Shown here piece after piece: positions 11,592 to 23,080 of a stretch of 64,000 nt of DNA. How positions within the stretch are numbered: the first letter of the stretch is position 1; each line of letters starts with the position of its first letter. Source of the stretch: Gari tellinella (Eukaryota; Mollusca; Bivalvia; Cardiida; Psammobiidae). The notes under the pieces are model-generated. The model was not told the DNA's origin and did not search any database. It saw only the letters and a list, made by a program, of their open reading frames with translations. The position numbers and the translations under genes were made by a program. The stretch spans positions 23,588,001-23,652,000 of the forward strand of contig OV277863.1 in NCBI GenBank assembly GCA_922989275.2, written 5' to 3'.

Positions 11592-12273
11592 CTCCGAAAT
11601 CTACTTCTGGAGCTGATTTGATGCCGTATGGTAATCGTTTGAACGAATATCGGCCAAACGGCGTGTTCATTGTACACAGTTCTTGCGATTCTTCATCTAG
11701 CGCGCACTGCCAGAATCCGCTACTCGCGTCTAATTTACTGAAGACTTTCGCTTTCGAGAGCAGTGGCAGTATTTCTTCAATTGTCTTCATCGGGTGATGT
11801 TCACGTTTGATTGCGCGATTCAGATCTTTCGGATCCATGCATATTCTGAGCTTTCCGTTCGATTTCACGACGGTAACCATGGAATTTACCCATTCCGTAG
11901 GTTTGTCTTGCTTAACAATCACTCCCTGCTTTTCCATGGACATGAGTTCTTTTCTGACTTTTTCTCTGAGTGATATTGGTACCTTTCTCGGTGCATGTAC
12001 CACAGGCGTTACCGTTTTGTCGACCGTAATTTTATGCTCGCCCGGCAGCTTACCTAGCCCTGTGAACAGATTCGGATGCCGTTCTTCAATGTCGGTCTTG
12101 TCAGAAGTCACTGCGTGCACTCTCTGTATAAAGTTGAGCTTTGTACTACTTACACGCCCTAGAATCGTCTCGGCTGGTATATCAACTATGTGAAATATCA
12201 GGCTTTGGCATTTGTCATTGATCATACAATCTAATGTTCGTGTACCAGTTACGGGTATTTTATGTCCGCTGTA
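11575..12273 (-). pseudogene. Protease end and reverse transcriptase, N-terminal part
   Basis: This is in the same frame as gag-pro, after the TAG. It contains the end of the protease (an HIVD...ILG-type stretch) and then the RT fingers and palm: LRICMDPKDLNRAI, then KLDASSGFWQCALDEES with the first catalytic Asp, then LPYGIKSAPE. Just after SAPE (near 11600-11610) the frame is lost. Comparison with the restart at 11591 indicates a small deletion that removes several residues and shifts frame. Function in the intact family: copying element RNA into cDNA within virus-like particles. Confidence 0.85.
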
Positions 12274-13383
12274 CTATTTTAATCGTGCACTAGTTTTCTC
12301 AGGGCAACCATGTAAATCAAGTTTCTCAAGTGTTTTTATGGACATGACATTGCCTTTCGATCCTGTGTCAATCTGCATTTGCACTGTTTTCCCAGCAATT
12401 TTGGCACTTACGAACCATTCAGTGTCTGTCGACAATGCGTTTACGCTATAGTTCTCATCTGGCAGTTCTATGACCATACCTACATACAAGTCATCATCAC
12501 TCTCACTTTCACTTTCGATCTGATTAACCTTATGTTGGGGTCTCTTTGGTTTCATTTTCGGTTTTGTACCTACTTTAGTCCTACATTCTGACGCAAAGTG
12601 ATCATATTTCTGACATTTCAAACATTGTGCTCCAATCGCAGGACACTGACCCTTTTTGTGCGATCTACCACATCTCGTACACTTGGGATTCTGCATATCA
12701 GTTCTCTGACATCTCTCAGACCTCTGATATTTCGGTTTCTGACCTACTTTCACTTTCGGTTTCACACCTCTTATTGCATGTACATGTTCTGATTCGTCAC
12801 GACTCATACTTTTTGTCTGTGCTTTTGCGATCTCATATGTCTTTGCAATTTCTACAGTTTTTGTGAATGTCAATTCGGATCCAACATTGATCAGTTTCTC
12901 TCTGATCTTCGAGTTTCTGATCCCAAAGACCACTCTATCTCTTACCATTTCTTCTGGTTTATCATATTGACACTCTTTGACCAAGATCTGTAAGTCAGTA
13001 ACGAATTGTTCAAAGGTTTCGCCTTCGTTCTGTACTCTGCTACTGAATCTAAAGCGGTTGTAAACTGTGTTCGTGTGGGGTTTGACATATTTCTCGAACT
13101 CGTCAGTGTAGTTTTTTAACACTTTTTTCTCTTCTTCAGACATAGTCCATGTCTGATATATCTTTCTGCCTTTCTCACAGACCCAAATCATCAGGTAAGA
13201 ACACTTTTCTTCCTCTGATTTCTTTTTTAATGGGCCGCTAAACACGAAATTGGCGTGCTCAAGAAATGTTTTCCATCCGGCCTCCAAGTCCGGCGCCTCC
13301 CAGTCCATCGCTGGTGGTGAACAGCCCATGCCGTCCATTGCCGATTGTAGCTTGATACTTCTTTTAACAAAATACCAGCTCAA
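12274..13383 (-). pseudogene. gag and first part of the protease (gag-pro), truncated by an amber codon
   Basis: The frame is 369 codons from ATG at 13383, 35 bases downstream of the primer site. Residues about 1-230 are the Gag capsid-like region. Two CCHC knuckles follow at about 236-268 (CTRCGRSHKKGQC, a slightly short variant, and CLKCQKYDHFASEC), which bind RNA for packaging. An acidic linker leads to the aspartic protease active site IDTGS at about 338-342. The frame then stops at a TAG (12274-12276), and protease-like sequence continues in the same frame beyond it. The stop lies inside the protease domain, after the catalytic triplet, so I read it as a nonsense mutation rather than a programmed gag/pol readthrough site. 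Confidence 0.85.
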
Positions 13384-13417
13384 TTCTCATGGATGATTCT
13401 GTCTTGCACCCAGATTT

Positions 13418-13435
13418 GTCAGTTTTCTGACACCA
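13418..13435 (-). other. Primer-binding site, tRNA-Leu type
   Basis: On the minus strand the first bases after the 5' LTR read TGGTGTCAG. This is complementary to a tRNA 3' end ...CTGACACCA, as found in animal leucine tRNAs. Complementarity beyond the first nine or ten bases is poor as far as I can judge. Confidence 0.75.
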
Positions 13436-13554
13436 TATAATATTGGATGTTTACAATAAGATACGCATGGTGGTTAACATTTATTTCCGGTCAGGGTAAA
13501 TACGCAGATCAATACAAAGACGGACAACTATCGTTGTCGTCACAATACGTTACA
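13436..13554 (-). repeat. 5' LTR
   Basis: A 119-bp LTR that on the minus strand begins TGTAACGTATTG and ends CCAATATTATA. It is followed immediately (13435 downward) by the primer-binding site. It differs from the other LTR at two sites (GATACGCATGG versus GATACGAATGG, and CTATCG versus CTATAG). Confidence 0.95.
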
Positions 13555-13842
13555 CCAATGACTAGTAACTGTTACGGAACAATCTGTCTTTTCTAATATG
13601 TACTATCCAACCAAATTTCGTATCCCTGACTGATGTGGTATAGGAAATATCCTCCGAAAAAGGATTTTCCATAATTGAGGTCAATGGCCAGGTCAATGTG
13701 AACTGCAAATGGTATACGCCACGCTGCCATCAAAGGGTGTCATAATAATATATTTGATGTACGAGGAAATATGCCCCGGAAAAGAGGTACACATACTAGT
13801 TGATGGACGAGCAGACAGACATAATCAGAGGATTTGCTAATA

Positions 13843-14167
13843 CAGCGCTCCCTCTCTATAACGGCCCTCTCAACAACGACTCCCTCCTTACAACGACCCT
13901 TGTCACAGTTCCCTTAACAAGACAATTATGTCTAACTCTTTTACTGCTGCAATATCGTCTGCTTAAAATTGTCGTCTGCTGTTTTTTCTCAAAGTTACAT
14001 AATGGACATTTTGACAGAAAATAAATTAATGACGCGTTATGCGGCGTCTGATCGGGATCCAAGCTGGTTGCAAATGTAAGCCAATTTCCCTCCCTATAAC
14101 GACTCCCTCCGAACAACGTACACAATATCTGTCTCCCATTGGGTGTCGTTGTAGACAGGGAGAGCTG
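13843..14167. mobile_element. TA-flanked MITE, CAGYGCTCCCTC family, hairpin half deleted
   Basis: The left end CAGCGCTCCCTCTCTATAAC and right end GTTGTAGACAGGGAGAGCTG are bounded by TA. The internal hairpin has lost most of its left arm: only GCGTTATGCGGCGTCTGATC and the right arm remain near 14033-14072. Confidence 0.8.
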
Positions 14168-14870
14168 TATCGAAAATTACTGCTCTTATTTCTTTGCCGT
14201 CACCTACAAGATACAAGATGCTTTTTTCTAAGTCGGGTTGTCAACGAGGAACATTAACTGTATCAAATCTATTTTCGACTATAGTAACAATAAAACAAAA
14301 ATAATTTAAAACAAACAGCCTGTGAACTAAAGATATCAATAATCATACATAAAGAATACAGCTAAAATAATTATAGATCTAGTTTTATTACAACGAAACC
14401 GGCGCAAACGGGTGCTAGACGCTCGACTTTCTCATACTTGAGATGGCTACATATGCCAAAACTTAAAGAATTTGGCTAGGGTTTACCGTTGTTCCGACAC
14501 CAAAAACTAGGGCTAGGGTAAGGGTAAACTTTAGAATCTGTCAGCAAGTCTTTTTGGTGTTTTCGTAGCAATTAACTGGCCAGGCCTTGTGGCATTAACC
14601 TGGCCGTTTATTGTGACATTAACCTGGTCATTAAAAATGAAATTTTTGGTGGCGGACCATTTGTAAAGGTTCTCCCAATGTTTGATGCTTTCTTAATCAT
14701 GAAGGTTTGTAGGCAAAAACAACTCATACATACTTGGACATACATGTGTTTACTTTTGTCGTGTAATAGAAACAAATAACATGCAAGATTTTAATCTAAT
14801 TATTTCTATTTTTAAAGAATTGATACCTGCATCTGCATGCCATTATAAAAGTAAATTCTAAGTCTTAAGT
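14168..14870. other. Unrecognised non-coding sequence
   Basis: I see no exon, RNA gene or clear mobile element here. Short local repeats occur, such as GGGCTAGGGTAAGGGTAAAC near 14510 and repeated TTAACCTGG near 14590-14635. Confidence 0.5.
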
Positions 14871-16075
14871 CAAAACAATGACAATTAGTCTGGAATGACA
14901 AATTCCAGGGTTTCCTGCCTTGTTGTAATGAGTTTCTTTTCTGATACTAAACAAGAATTCCAAGTTTGTAGTAAATACTCTCGATAGTGATGGAGATATT
15001 TCAAATTAAAAATTTCAAGGTTAAAAACGGACAACAGCTCTGAAATGCCTTGTTGTAATGAGTTGCATTTTAGATACAGAACAAGTGTTTAAAGTTTGAG
15101 GTTAATAACTTCCATAATTATGGAGAAATGTCATTACAATTTCTAAGTCAAACAGGGACTAAAGGGGTAACACTGGAATGACAAATCCCAAGGTTACCTG
15201 CCTTAAAGTAATGAGTATCATTTTGATACAAGTATTTCAAGTTTCAAGTTAATACCTTTGATATTTTTTGAGAAATGTTCAATTACAAATTTTAATTAAA
15301 AAACATAAGGGCAATAACTTTGGCATGGCACATCCCAGAGTTACCTGCCTTTTTGTAATGAGTTTCCCTTTTGAAACTAAACAAGTATTCAAAGTTTTAA
15401 AATAATATTTTTAATAGCTACTTAGATATTTCACTCGACAAATTTTAAGTAAATAAAACAAGGGCAATAACTCTAAAAATGACAAATCCCAGGATTACCT
15501 GCCTTGTTGTATGTGTTTCCTTTCTGATACTAAACAAGACTTCCAAGTTTCTAGGTAATTATAATTATAGAGATATTTCAAATTACAGAGTTCAAGTTTA
15601 AAATGGCATTAACTCTGGGGTGATAAATGCAAGGGTAACATGTCTTATTGTCATGAGTTGCCCTTTTAGTATTAAATATGTATTCAAAATTTCAAGTTAA
15701 TACACGTCATAGTTACTTAGATATTTCAATTTACAAATTAAAGATAAATAAAACAAGGGCAATAGCTCTGGAATGACAAATCTCAGGGTTATCTGCTTTT
15801 TGTAATGAATTGCCCTTCTGATACTGAAAAAGTATTCAAAGTTTCAAGTTCCGTTGATAGGTACGTAGATATTTTTAAGTAAATAAAAGAAGGCAAACCT
15901 TTTCCCAGTGTTACCTGTCTTGTTGTAATGAGTTGCCCTTTTGATACTTAACAAATATTCAAAGTTTCAAGTTACTACCTTTCATAGTTACTTAGATATT
16001 TCAATTTACAAATTCTAAGTAAATAAAACAAGGACATTAAACTCTATAATGACAAATCCCACGTGACCTGATTGT
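14871..16075. repeat. Degenerate ~145-bp tandem array, about 8 units
   Basis: Units share GGAATGACAAATCCCAGGG, TTACCTGCC, TTGTAATGAG, TTTCTGATACTAAACAAG and CAAAGTTTCAAGTTAATACC, recurring about every 140-150 bp. Identity is moderate, so the array is old. No TIR was identified, although the layout resembles the tandem cores of bivalve TIR elements. Confidence 0.8.
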
Positions 16076-17990
16076 TCGGTTCGGCGAAGTTTTTCCCTCG
16101 ATTCAGGTAAGAAATATCGCTATAACTTTCTTTATAAAGCACGGGTCTGCACGAAATAAAGACGAGGGTCGTCTAAGAACGGAAATGCACACACGGCGAT
16201 AGCCAGTTGGCTAAAAAAAAAAAAGCGTAAATAAAAAGTTATTGAAGTCCGCGTAATTCGCAAGTCAGAAAAATGTATAATTCGGTCCGATGCATTTTTA
16301 TCAAAAATACCTTAAAAATGGGTTTGAAGCGACTTTCGTAGTACGGTGTGAAATAAAGATAGAGTTTTTCACATTGGCAATTCATTTGTGAACGATATTT
16401 GCAACCGACTGAACTGTTCTAATTTTTTTTTCGCAGAGCAAGCAGACTGGGAGAAATTTTGAACTTTTTCCGTCATCGAAGAAATTTCGCCTGAAATCAC
16501 TGCTATTACTAAAATTACTCTTGGTTTTTCATATATATTTCGGTGGTTTAACCCCTTCTCTGCCCTATTTGCGAGCGAAGTCTCATATGCAAACATCTAA
16601 GACCCGGATAAGACACCGAGTAATTAGGATCTACGTCGATTTATACTTTGTCAGTAGCTATGTGTAGATATCTAACACGCGATGAGCAAAATAGCGGAAA
16701 TATACAGCATGCGCAAGACTGGCATGATAGTGAAGGCGTTAATCCTTGAAGAGCAATTGTTATTTGCAGTTATTACGTTTTCGGAATCAGATAGACGGTC
16801 TCTTCAGGCATGCGGTTCCAAAAAAAACCTGTGAAATTTACCATTTCATTTGCAAACAAATAGGATACATATCAGACACGTGAAGACATTTACTTTACCA
16901 TAAACGGCACACAAGACTATCCACAATTTCAGTTTGGCATAGCCTGACGGAAACATCAACACTCAGATGGAACACATTATCTCTAACAACAAAGGCGGTG
17001 TGAATTAAAGATAATCGAGCGATGGGACAAGCAAACGTTGTATTGAACTAACATAACAGTGGAAAAGCTGAGCTTCACGCTGAGGTTGGAAGAAACAAAT
17101 GGCGACGTTTTGATGTCTCCAAATTGATAGACCCGACAGTTAAGGATAGCTTCAATGCCCTGCTGAAACATCTAATTCAGTATTGTTAAGAAGCACAAAG
17201 TAATCACTATTGACAGCTTTAGAAAAGCCATATCTGAGACAGACCATGGTTTCAAAAACAGTACAAATGTTTAGTGGATATCTGCAGACACTTTTTAAGG
17301 CAATAGAGGAGAGAAAACAGTTGAATTATCATTTTCTTGATTTGATGGTCAATGACGCAAGGCGATATCTATTTACAACAAGGGGTAAGACACTAGCGAA
17401 TATTACACCCGATATCTGCTGCATAAAAACACCGCAGGCGATCTATCATGCAAGCCAGAAAGTTGTATAACTGCCTAGATTGCCATAGAGGTGACCATGA
17501 CCAAGTGAATCGGGGTGGATGAAAGAGGAAAATATTTTTCTTCTAGTTTGGAGCTTTCTGTTGGAACTTTCAAAGTCGCCAAGGCGTTAATTCGTAGTTG
17601 ACAGACTGACTAGGAAGCTGTTAATGTAGAGAGAACATGTACCGAGTTGTGCAGTTGTCAGTAGAAATGTTAGACAAGACCTAACAATGGATGAAGAACT
17701 GGTATCTCTATTAGTGATGTCAATATTTGTTTGTCATCGAAGTTCATAAAACAGCTCTAGATAATGTTTATATTTATTTGTTTGAGATTATAATGGTGGT
17801 CATCTTTGATTTCAAAATAGACACCATTCAATCATAATGAAGATTGCGATTTCCTGTATTACTTTTTATTTTAACTATTATGCTACTTATCCGTAATAGA
17901 GGCTCTAGAACTCAGATATGCGTTGAAATATAATTTTAATGACGATCTTGAAATTCGAATGACCACATGCAATAATAGTAAAAGTTACAC
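16076..17990. other. Unrecognised sequence, one 86-codon open frame
   Basis: No known domain is recognised. The plus-strand frame at 17210-17470 lacks identifiable motifs, and the minus frame at 16369-16596 likewise. The segment may include decayed transposon, but I cannot support a call. Confidence 0.4.
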
Positions 17991-18760
17991 CGGTTTGTTT
18001 GTTCACTCAAAGTATAGCTCATAGAACAGGAGTAAAACGGTCTCAAAACATTTAGTGAAAAGCATATTCTCTTTGTATTGTCCAAAGTGCATTGTTATTT
18101 TTTTTTATAGTCAAACCATTAAAAACAATTGCAAATTACAGAATGTTCTTGATTTTTTTTTATATGTTCACGTAGCCGCTATCTTGGACGTCATTTCGAA
18201 TACCGGTATTTTGTTCGTAGATTTTAACGGTTCAAACGGTTTAAAGGGAATACTGTGCCTGTGTTGTAATGTTCAGCGTGCATTGCTGTCACTTTAGTAA
18301 AACCATTAGAAAAAATTGTTAAAGTTAGTGTGTGCGTGATAATTTTAACATTTCTGGCAGCCATCTTGGACGCCAATTTGAACTTCTTGTTCGTAGTATA
18401 ATACTTAAACAGCCTTTATACACATAAAGGGAATATTGTGACTGGTTTGTAATATTCAGGGAACATGCTTTCATCTTTTTAAAACAATTAGAATAAGTGT
18501 AATAATTTGTGTGTATGATATTTTTTCGCTTCTGGTGGCCATCTTGGACGCCATTTTGAATATTTTGGTGCAGGAAAGGGATTCAATGGTCAGTATTTAT
18601 ATCTAGGGAAACATATGACTATTTTGTATGTTCAAAGTTTATTGTCCTCACTGTTAGTCGAACCATAAGAAAACAATTGTAATATATAGTATGTTCGTGA
18701 TATCTGATGTTTGTGGCGGCCATCTTGGAAGCCATCTTGAAAAGCAATGTTGGCCCACAG
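17991..18760. repeat. ~180-bp tandem array with GCCATCTTGGACGCC core, about 4 units
   Basis: The landmark GCCATCTTGGACGCCATTT, with variants, recurs at about 18175, 18358, 18538 and 18718. Each is preceded by AAACCATTAGAAAA-type and followed by GTTCAAAG-type segments. Isolated related words continue to about 19105 (GGCCGCC, GCCATTTTGAATTCC). Confidence 0.8.
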
Positions 18761-19234
18761 ATATCACGTTTCATAATATACAAACTTGTACACACATTTC
18801 GGTATATGTAAACCTTTTTCTACAGACGGATACCAGTTTGTGCTAGATTTAAGCATGCTATTGGGCCTCAGTTGTAGTACTTTAATATATGACTTTACGC
18901 AATACATATTGAAACAATTTTTAAACAGCCGCCATATCTGAATAAAAAATGGCTGCCATGCAAGCAAAGTATAAGTTGTACCAAAGTTTGTAGACGCCAA
19001 TAGCATATTTTGCACCTGAAATCAGAACTTTATGTGCATTCTTAGCAGAAATTCGTCAAAAAACATTAAATTTAGGGCCCGCCATTTTGAATTCCAAAAT
19101 GGCCGCCTTCCCCGGCTCAGATTTTGGGCTAGCCTTCAATTTCATAGTTTTGAGACCCCAATGAATCACTGTGCCAAGTTTCAGAATTTATTCACAATTT
19201 AAACGATTGTTTCTCTTATCGGGTCTACTACAGT

Positions 19235-19236
19235 AC

Positions 19237-19268
<32 letters not shown>

Positions 19269-19775
19269 GAGAGACACAGATATAGACACGGTAGGGGACA
19301 GCGCCAGACAGACAGAAATAGACAAACAGACAGAGAGAGACAGATACAGACATAGAGAGAGAAAGACAGACAGAACAGAGACGGCCAAACACAGATACTG
19401 AGACTAATTTAAGAGACAGATATACATATAGACTGAAACAGAGACAGAATGAGTGAGAAAGAGAGAGAATTACAGAGAGAATGAGAATGAGCGACAAACA
19501 CCAATATATAGAGACGTATACACAGATAAATCCACACGCAGTCCATGACAGTGAGAGAGAAACCGCGCGAGAGAGAAACATAAAGAGAGAGAGAGAGAGA
19601 TTGAGAGAGATAGATAGATATATAGAGAGAGACGCATAACAGGCATACATAGTGACGGATTGACACATAGAGAGAGAAACACAGAGGGATAGAGGAGAGA
19701 TAGTGATACAGGCCGACAGTCAGACTGACATAGATACAGATAAAGAGAGAAAGAGAGAGAGAGATGAGGGGCTAA
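19235..19775. repeat. (TTA)n followed by a GA-rich purine tract
   Basis: (ATT)n at about 19238-19266 runs into a long imperfect (GA/CAGA)n tract that ends near 19765. The long serine/leucine-rich frames on the opposite strand are microsatellite translations, not genes. Confidence 0.95.
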
Positions 19776-20214
19776 TATAACAGCCATTCCGGTCGTTGCA
19801 ACAACTGACATTCTTAAGATGTTTTTTTTTAAGTCCAAACAGTCTCACACTCAAATAGATATTTATTTTGTCAGAATTTCTAAGACTTAAGTTTGAGAAC
19901 TAACTGAAGACTACATTTTGTTCATGCAGATGATTTATGGCAGTAAAGTAGCACAGACTTAACCTGCTAGTAGCTTATATTGACGCTTTTTGAAAACCCA
20001 GCCGGCTTCTGAAGGAGCTGTCTATTCACGGTGTACACGTCACTTGTAAGGATCTGTCCGTAATAGTCTGCACTATTTCCTCTGAGTTATTTTCTTATTT
20101 ACTAGCCGATGTAATAGTTCCAGTGAAAGTTGTTTATAGAGGGCAGAGTTTCATATATGAATCAGCACGCTAAGGGCTATAGAGAAGAAGGCTTTGTATG
20201 AACAGCACCATAGA

Positions 20215-20422
20215 CCCCTTCACTGCCATCTCGTTATCAACTTTAAACAACTCTCGTCTGCTTTTCTTTCTCTAATTTAAATGTAGGTATTTTGTCTTCA
20301 GAAGTATTGAAATGATTGAATGTCAAACAGTATGGATCCTGACAGACGCCGCGTCACGCGGCGTCTGATCAGTAGCCAAACTGTTTGTAAATATCCTGTA
20401 CTCGGATAAGGCAGTGAAAAGG
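20215..20422. mobile_element. piggyBac-like MITE with hairpin core
   Basis: The left end is CCCCTTCACTGCC. The right end is GGCAGTGAAAAGG followed by TTAA; the left flank has decayed to TAGA. The hairpin module is at 20324-20387 (GACGCCGCG/CGCGGCGTC). It is the same family as 4851-5060. Confidence 0.75.
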
Positions 20423-21150
20423 TTAAATAACCACTTGATTAACAATAGAAATGTGATAATCATATGCTACTTCAATTGTTATTCAATGATCGAAGCCGAC
20501 TTCTCCTCAGTCTCACGTTATACTTTCCCATTAAAAATGAAACCCAATGCAATCGCAATGTAGTAAAAGGTAGAAAATGACAGCTTTTTGAAAATTCTCA
20601 CGCTTTAACCGGGTTAGCCGGCGTCTGATCTGATCTCAGACTGTTTGGAAAGGAACTATCGGTATTAGATTGAGCTCGTGTGTAACGCGTTTATTGGTAC
20701 AGAATAACGTCCCCTGTGCTGCAAATAATCAGAAGATTGAATACAAAGCGAGAAATTCTCTTAAAGAGAGTTTTGCTTTACTTTCAGCCTGTTTCTTTTT
20801 CAAGCAGCCAACTGTCATGCTTTAGAAAGGCAAATACCGAGTAGAAGCAATGACATAATTTCAAAATTGAGGGCTGTTTTATCTGAAGAAATGTCGATAC
20901 GAGTTTAAACTATAAAGAATAACATATTCTCAATTCTAATAAAGTGACGTTACGTAATTTACGGATTTCCCTAATAGGCTACCTTCTATGAATTTTCTGA
21001 TTTGAAACGCGACAGTAGCGACAGTAGGACGGTGATCACACGACATTTCGATTTTAATAGTACGACAGTACGATGGTGATAGTACGATAGTGCAATGAGG
21101 GATATACCGATAAACCAGACACTATAAGAAAGAAAACACAAGGAAATAAC
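20423..21150. other. Non-coding sequence, one hairpin remnant
   Basis: Only a hairpin remnant near 20605-20650 (GTTAGCCGGCGTCTGATC then CAGACTGTTTG) is recognisable. No exon is seen. Confidence 0.45.
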
Positions 21151-21211
21151 CTGTCTGTCTGTGTATCTCTGTCTCTCTCTTTGTATGCCTGTATATCTAT
21201 GGGTGTGTTCG

Positions 21212-21246
<35 letters not shown>

Positions 21247-21539
21247 ATCCCTCCCTCTCTCTCTCCCTCTCTCTCTCTTTCTTTCTCTCTCTCTCACTCT
21301 TTCGCTCTCTCGCTCGCTCTTTCTCAGTCTCTACCAGCTTCCGTCAGTATGTCTGTCAATCTGCTTCCATCCCTATTTATCTGTCTCTCTCTGTATCTGA
21401 CTCTCAGTGTCACTGTCTTTCTTTCTGTCTGCCTCTGACTCTCTCTATGTGTCGCTCTCTGTCCCTTACTCTGTCTCACTCTCTCTGTCTCTCTCCCGTC
21501 TCTCTATGTCTTACCTTCTCTCTGTCTCCGTCTCTCTCC

Positions 21540-21584
<45 letters not shown>

Positions 21585-22030
21585 CTCTCTGTGTGTATAT
21601 CTGTCTGTCTCTTCCTGTCTTTGTATCTCCCTGTCTCTGTCTGTCTCTCTATGTGTGTGTTTCTCTCTCTCTTTCTCTCTTTCATGCTCTCCATCTCTCT
21701 CTCTCTCCCCCCCCCTCTTTCTGTCTGTCTGTCTCTGGCTCACGGTCTGTCGGTCTGTCTGTCTGTATGTGTGTGTGTTTGCCTCTCTCTCTTTCTTTCT
21801 GTTTCTCTGTCTGTTTGTCTGTATCTGTTTGTCTGTCTGTATCATTCTCTCTCTCTCTCTCTCTCTCCGTCTCTGTCTCTGTCTCTTTATGTATTTTCTC
21901 TCTTTTTTTCTCTCTCTCTATCTGTCTGTCTGTCTGTCTGTCTCTTCCTCTGTCTCTTTATGTATTTTCTCTCTATCTCTCTCTCTCTCTCTCTCTCTGT
22001 ATGTCTGTCTCTCTCTCTCTCTGTTTGCAA
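21151..22030. repeat. Long CT-rich microsatellite (about 880 bp)
   Basis: An imperfect (CT)n, (TGTC)n and (CTTT)n polypyrimidine tract covers almost the whole interval, with pure (CT) runs near 21550-21580 and 21850-21870. The three long frames it opens are low-complexity by-products. Confidence 0.95.
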
Positions 22031-22425
22031 ATCTTTGTGTCGCCGGGCTTCGCGATGAAGGCGTTAAGTTCTAATGTATAAAATGAGATGATGTAAGTAG
22101 GTAAAGCAGTCTCTACAGAAGCTACTCTCCACAAAGACATAATTGAAAAAAGAATGTTGAACGCGGGCAGATAACTACGGGGTGATCTTCTTAAATTGCC
22201 TGAAGTGTCCACATCCTGAACTTCTCTGATGGCGATTTCCGCAAGGAAATCCCATCCGAACCTGACAAACAAGAGTCGTACGTCCTCTAGACTTGCAACC
22301 AGTCAGTCCTTATATATAGAATTTTAATTAATTATACACATGTAATTATATAAAATGTGTACTTCTGTTGGCAAGACGTTGTTGTTGTTTTTTTTACAAT
22401 AAAGGCGTTTGTGAAAACCCAATTA

Positions 22426-22579
22426 CAGCGAAGTCCCTTTATCCCCGGGACTGTCCGATTTCTTTTGTTATAGCCAAATTTCGTTAACGTTCATTAGAGA
22501 TAGAGAAAACATTTTGTTGTGTAATATCCAATATTTCGTTCTATCCAATTTCGTTATAACTTATAAGTGAGATTCGCTG
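22426..22579. mobile_element. Small TA-flanked MITE, CAGCGAA ends
   Basis: About 154 bp with ends CAGCGAAGTCCC and, inverted, GTGAGATTCGCTG, each beside TA. There is an internal partial palindrome around AATTTCGTTA. No hairpin module is present. Confidence 0.75.
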
Positions 22580-22881
22580 TAATTCCATCGCAAACAGTTT
22601 GAAGTCAGACCAGACGCACGAGTGATTACCACTCAGATAACAATTTTTCTTTAAACGGCAAAGAATGTCTTCCCAAAGTTCGAATACTATTAACTAATCC
22701 TATTGTTTTCCTGTGAAAACTGTAGGATTATATTGTTTGCTTCTGACTTTAGGGGTCTACACGGCTTCCTCGACTTATTGGAAGTCTTCCACACACTATA
22801 CACATGTAGATAAACTAGTATTGATAGTATATAATTATAGTGTGTAGAAGTCGGGAAAGCGGTATCTATTTGCCAAAATCA

Positions 22882-23080
22882 ACCCTTTGACTGTCGATGG
22901 CGCCAAACAGTTTTGATCCTGATCAGGCGCCGCGTAACGCGCCGTTTGATCAGGATCCAGACTGTTTGACACTCATTTCGAAATATCGTTAGTCATACTG
23001 AATTCCTTATATCTAACTTTGAAACGACATTGTAGTCAAATATATTGAAGCAGACGACAATGTGGCGGTGAATGGGGTAA
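22882..23080. mobile_element. Decayed hairpin MITE
   Basis: A hairpin at 22904-22968 (GATCCTGATCAGGCGCCGCG arm) lies between AACCCTTTGACTGTCG and GGCGGTGAATGGGGT. These could be eroded CCCTTT-type ends of the TTAA family. The boundaries are approximate. Confidence 0.5.

Larger units (their letters stand above)
8448..13559 (-). mobile_element. Complete Ty3/gypsy LTR retrotransposon with target duplications
   Basis: The element spans 8453-13554 (5,102 bp) and is flanked by the 5-bp target duplication CCAAT at 8448-8452 and 13555-13559. Two 119-bp LTRs differ at only two positions, so the insertion is young. Read on the minus strand, the order is LTR, primer site, gag with zinc knuckles, aspartic protease, reverse transcriptase, RNase H, integrase, LTR. 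That order is Ty3/gypsy. A tRNA-Leu-type primer site, short LTRs and 5-bp duplications recall bivalve Steamer-like elements of the Mag group, but the LTRs are shorter than Steamer's and I have not done a phylogeny. Gag-pol is broken at five or more places, so this copy is not autonomous. Confidence 0.95.

Noticed and set aside
12274..12276. Programmed gag-pol readthrough at the TAG
   Set aside because: The codon lies inside the protease after its active-site triplet, not at the gag/pro boundary, so readthrough would not serve the usual purpose. It is kept as a finding only to compare siblings.
9445..12866. Plus-strand open frames across the LTR element
   Set aside because: They are antisense shadows of the minus-strand gag-pol, which carries the conserved motifs.
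17210..17470. 86-codon open frame as an exon
   Set aside because: There is no domain, no convincing splice sites and no supporting neighbour, so it is left as unrecognised.
19188..22081. Long Ser/Leu-rich and Arg/Glu-rich open frames up to 224 codons
   Set aside because: They come from CT/GA microsatellite sequence. Overlapping frames on both strands are all open, as expected of dinucleotide repeats.
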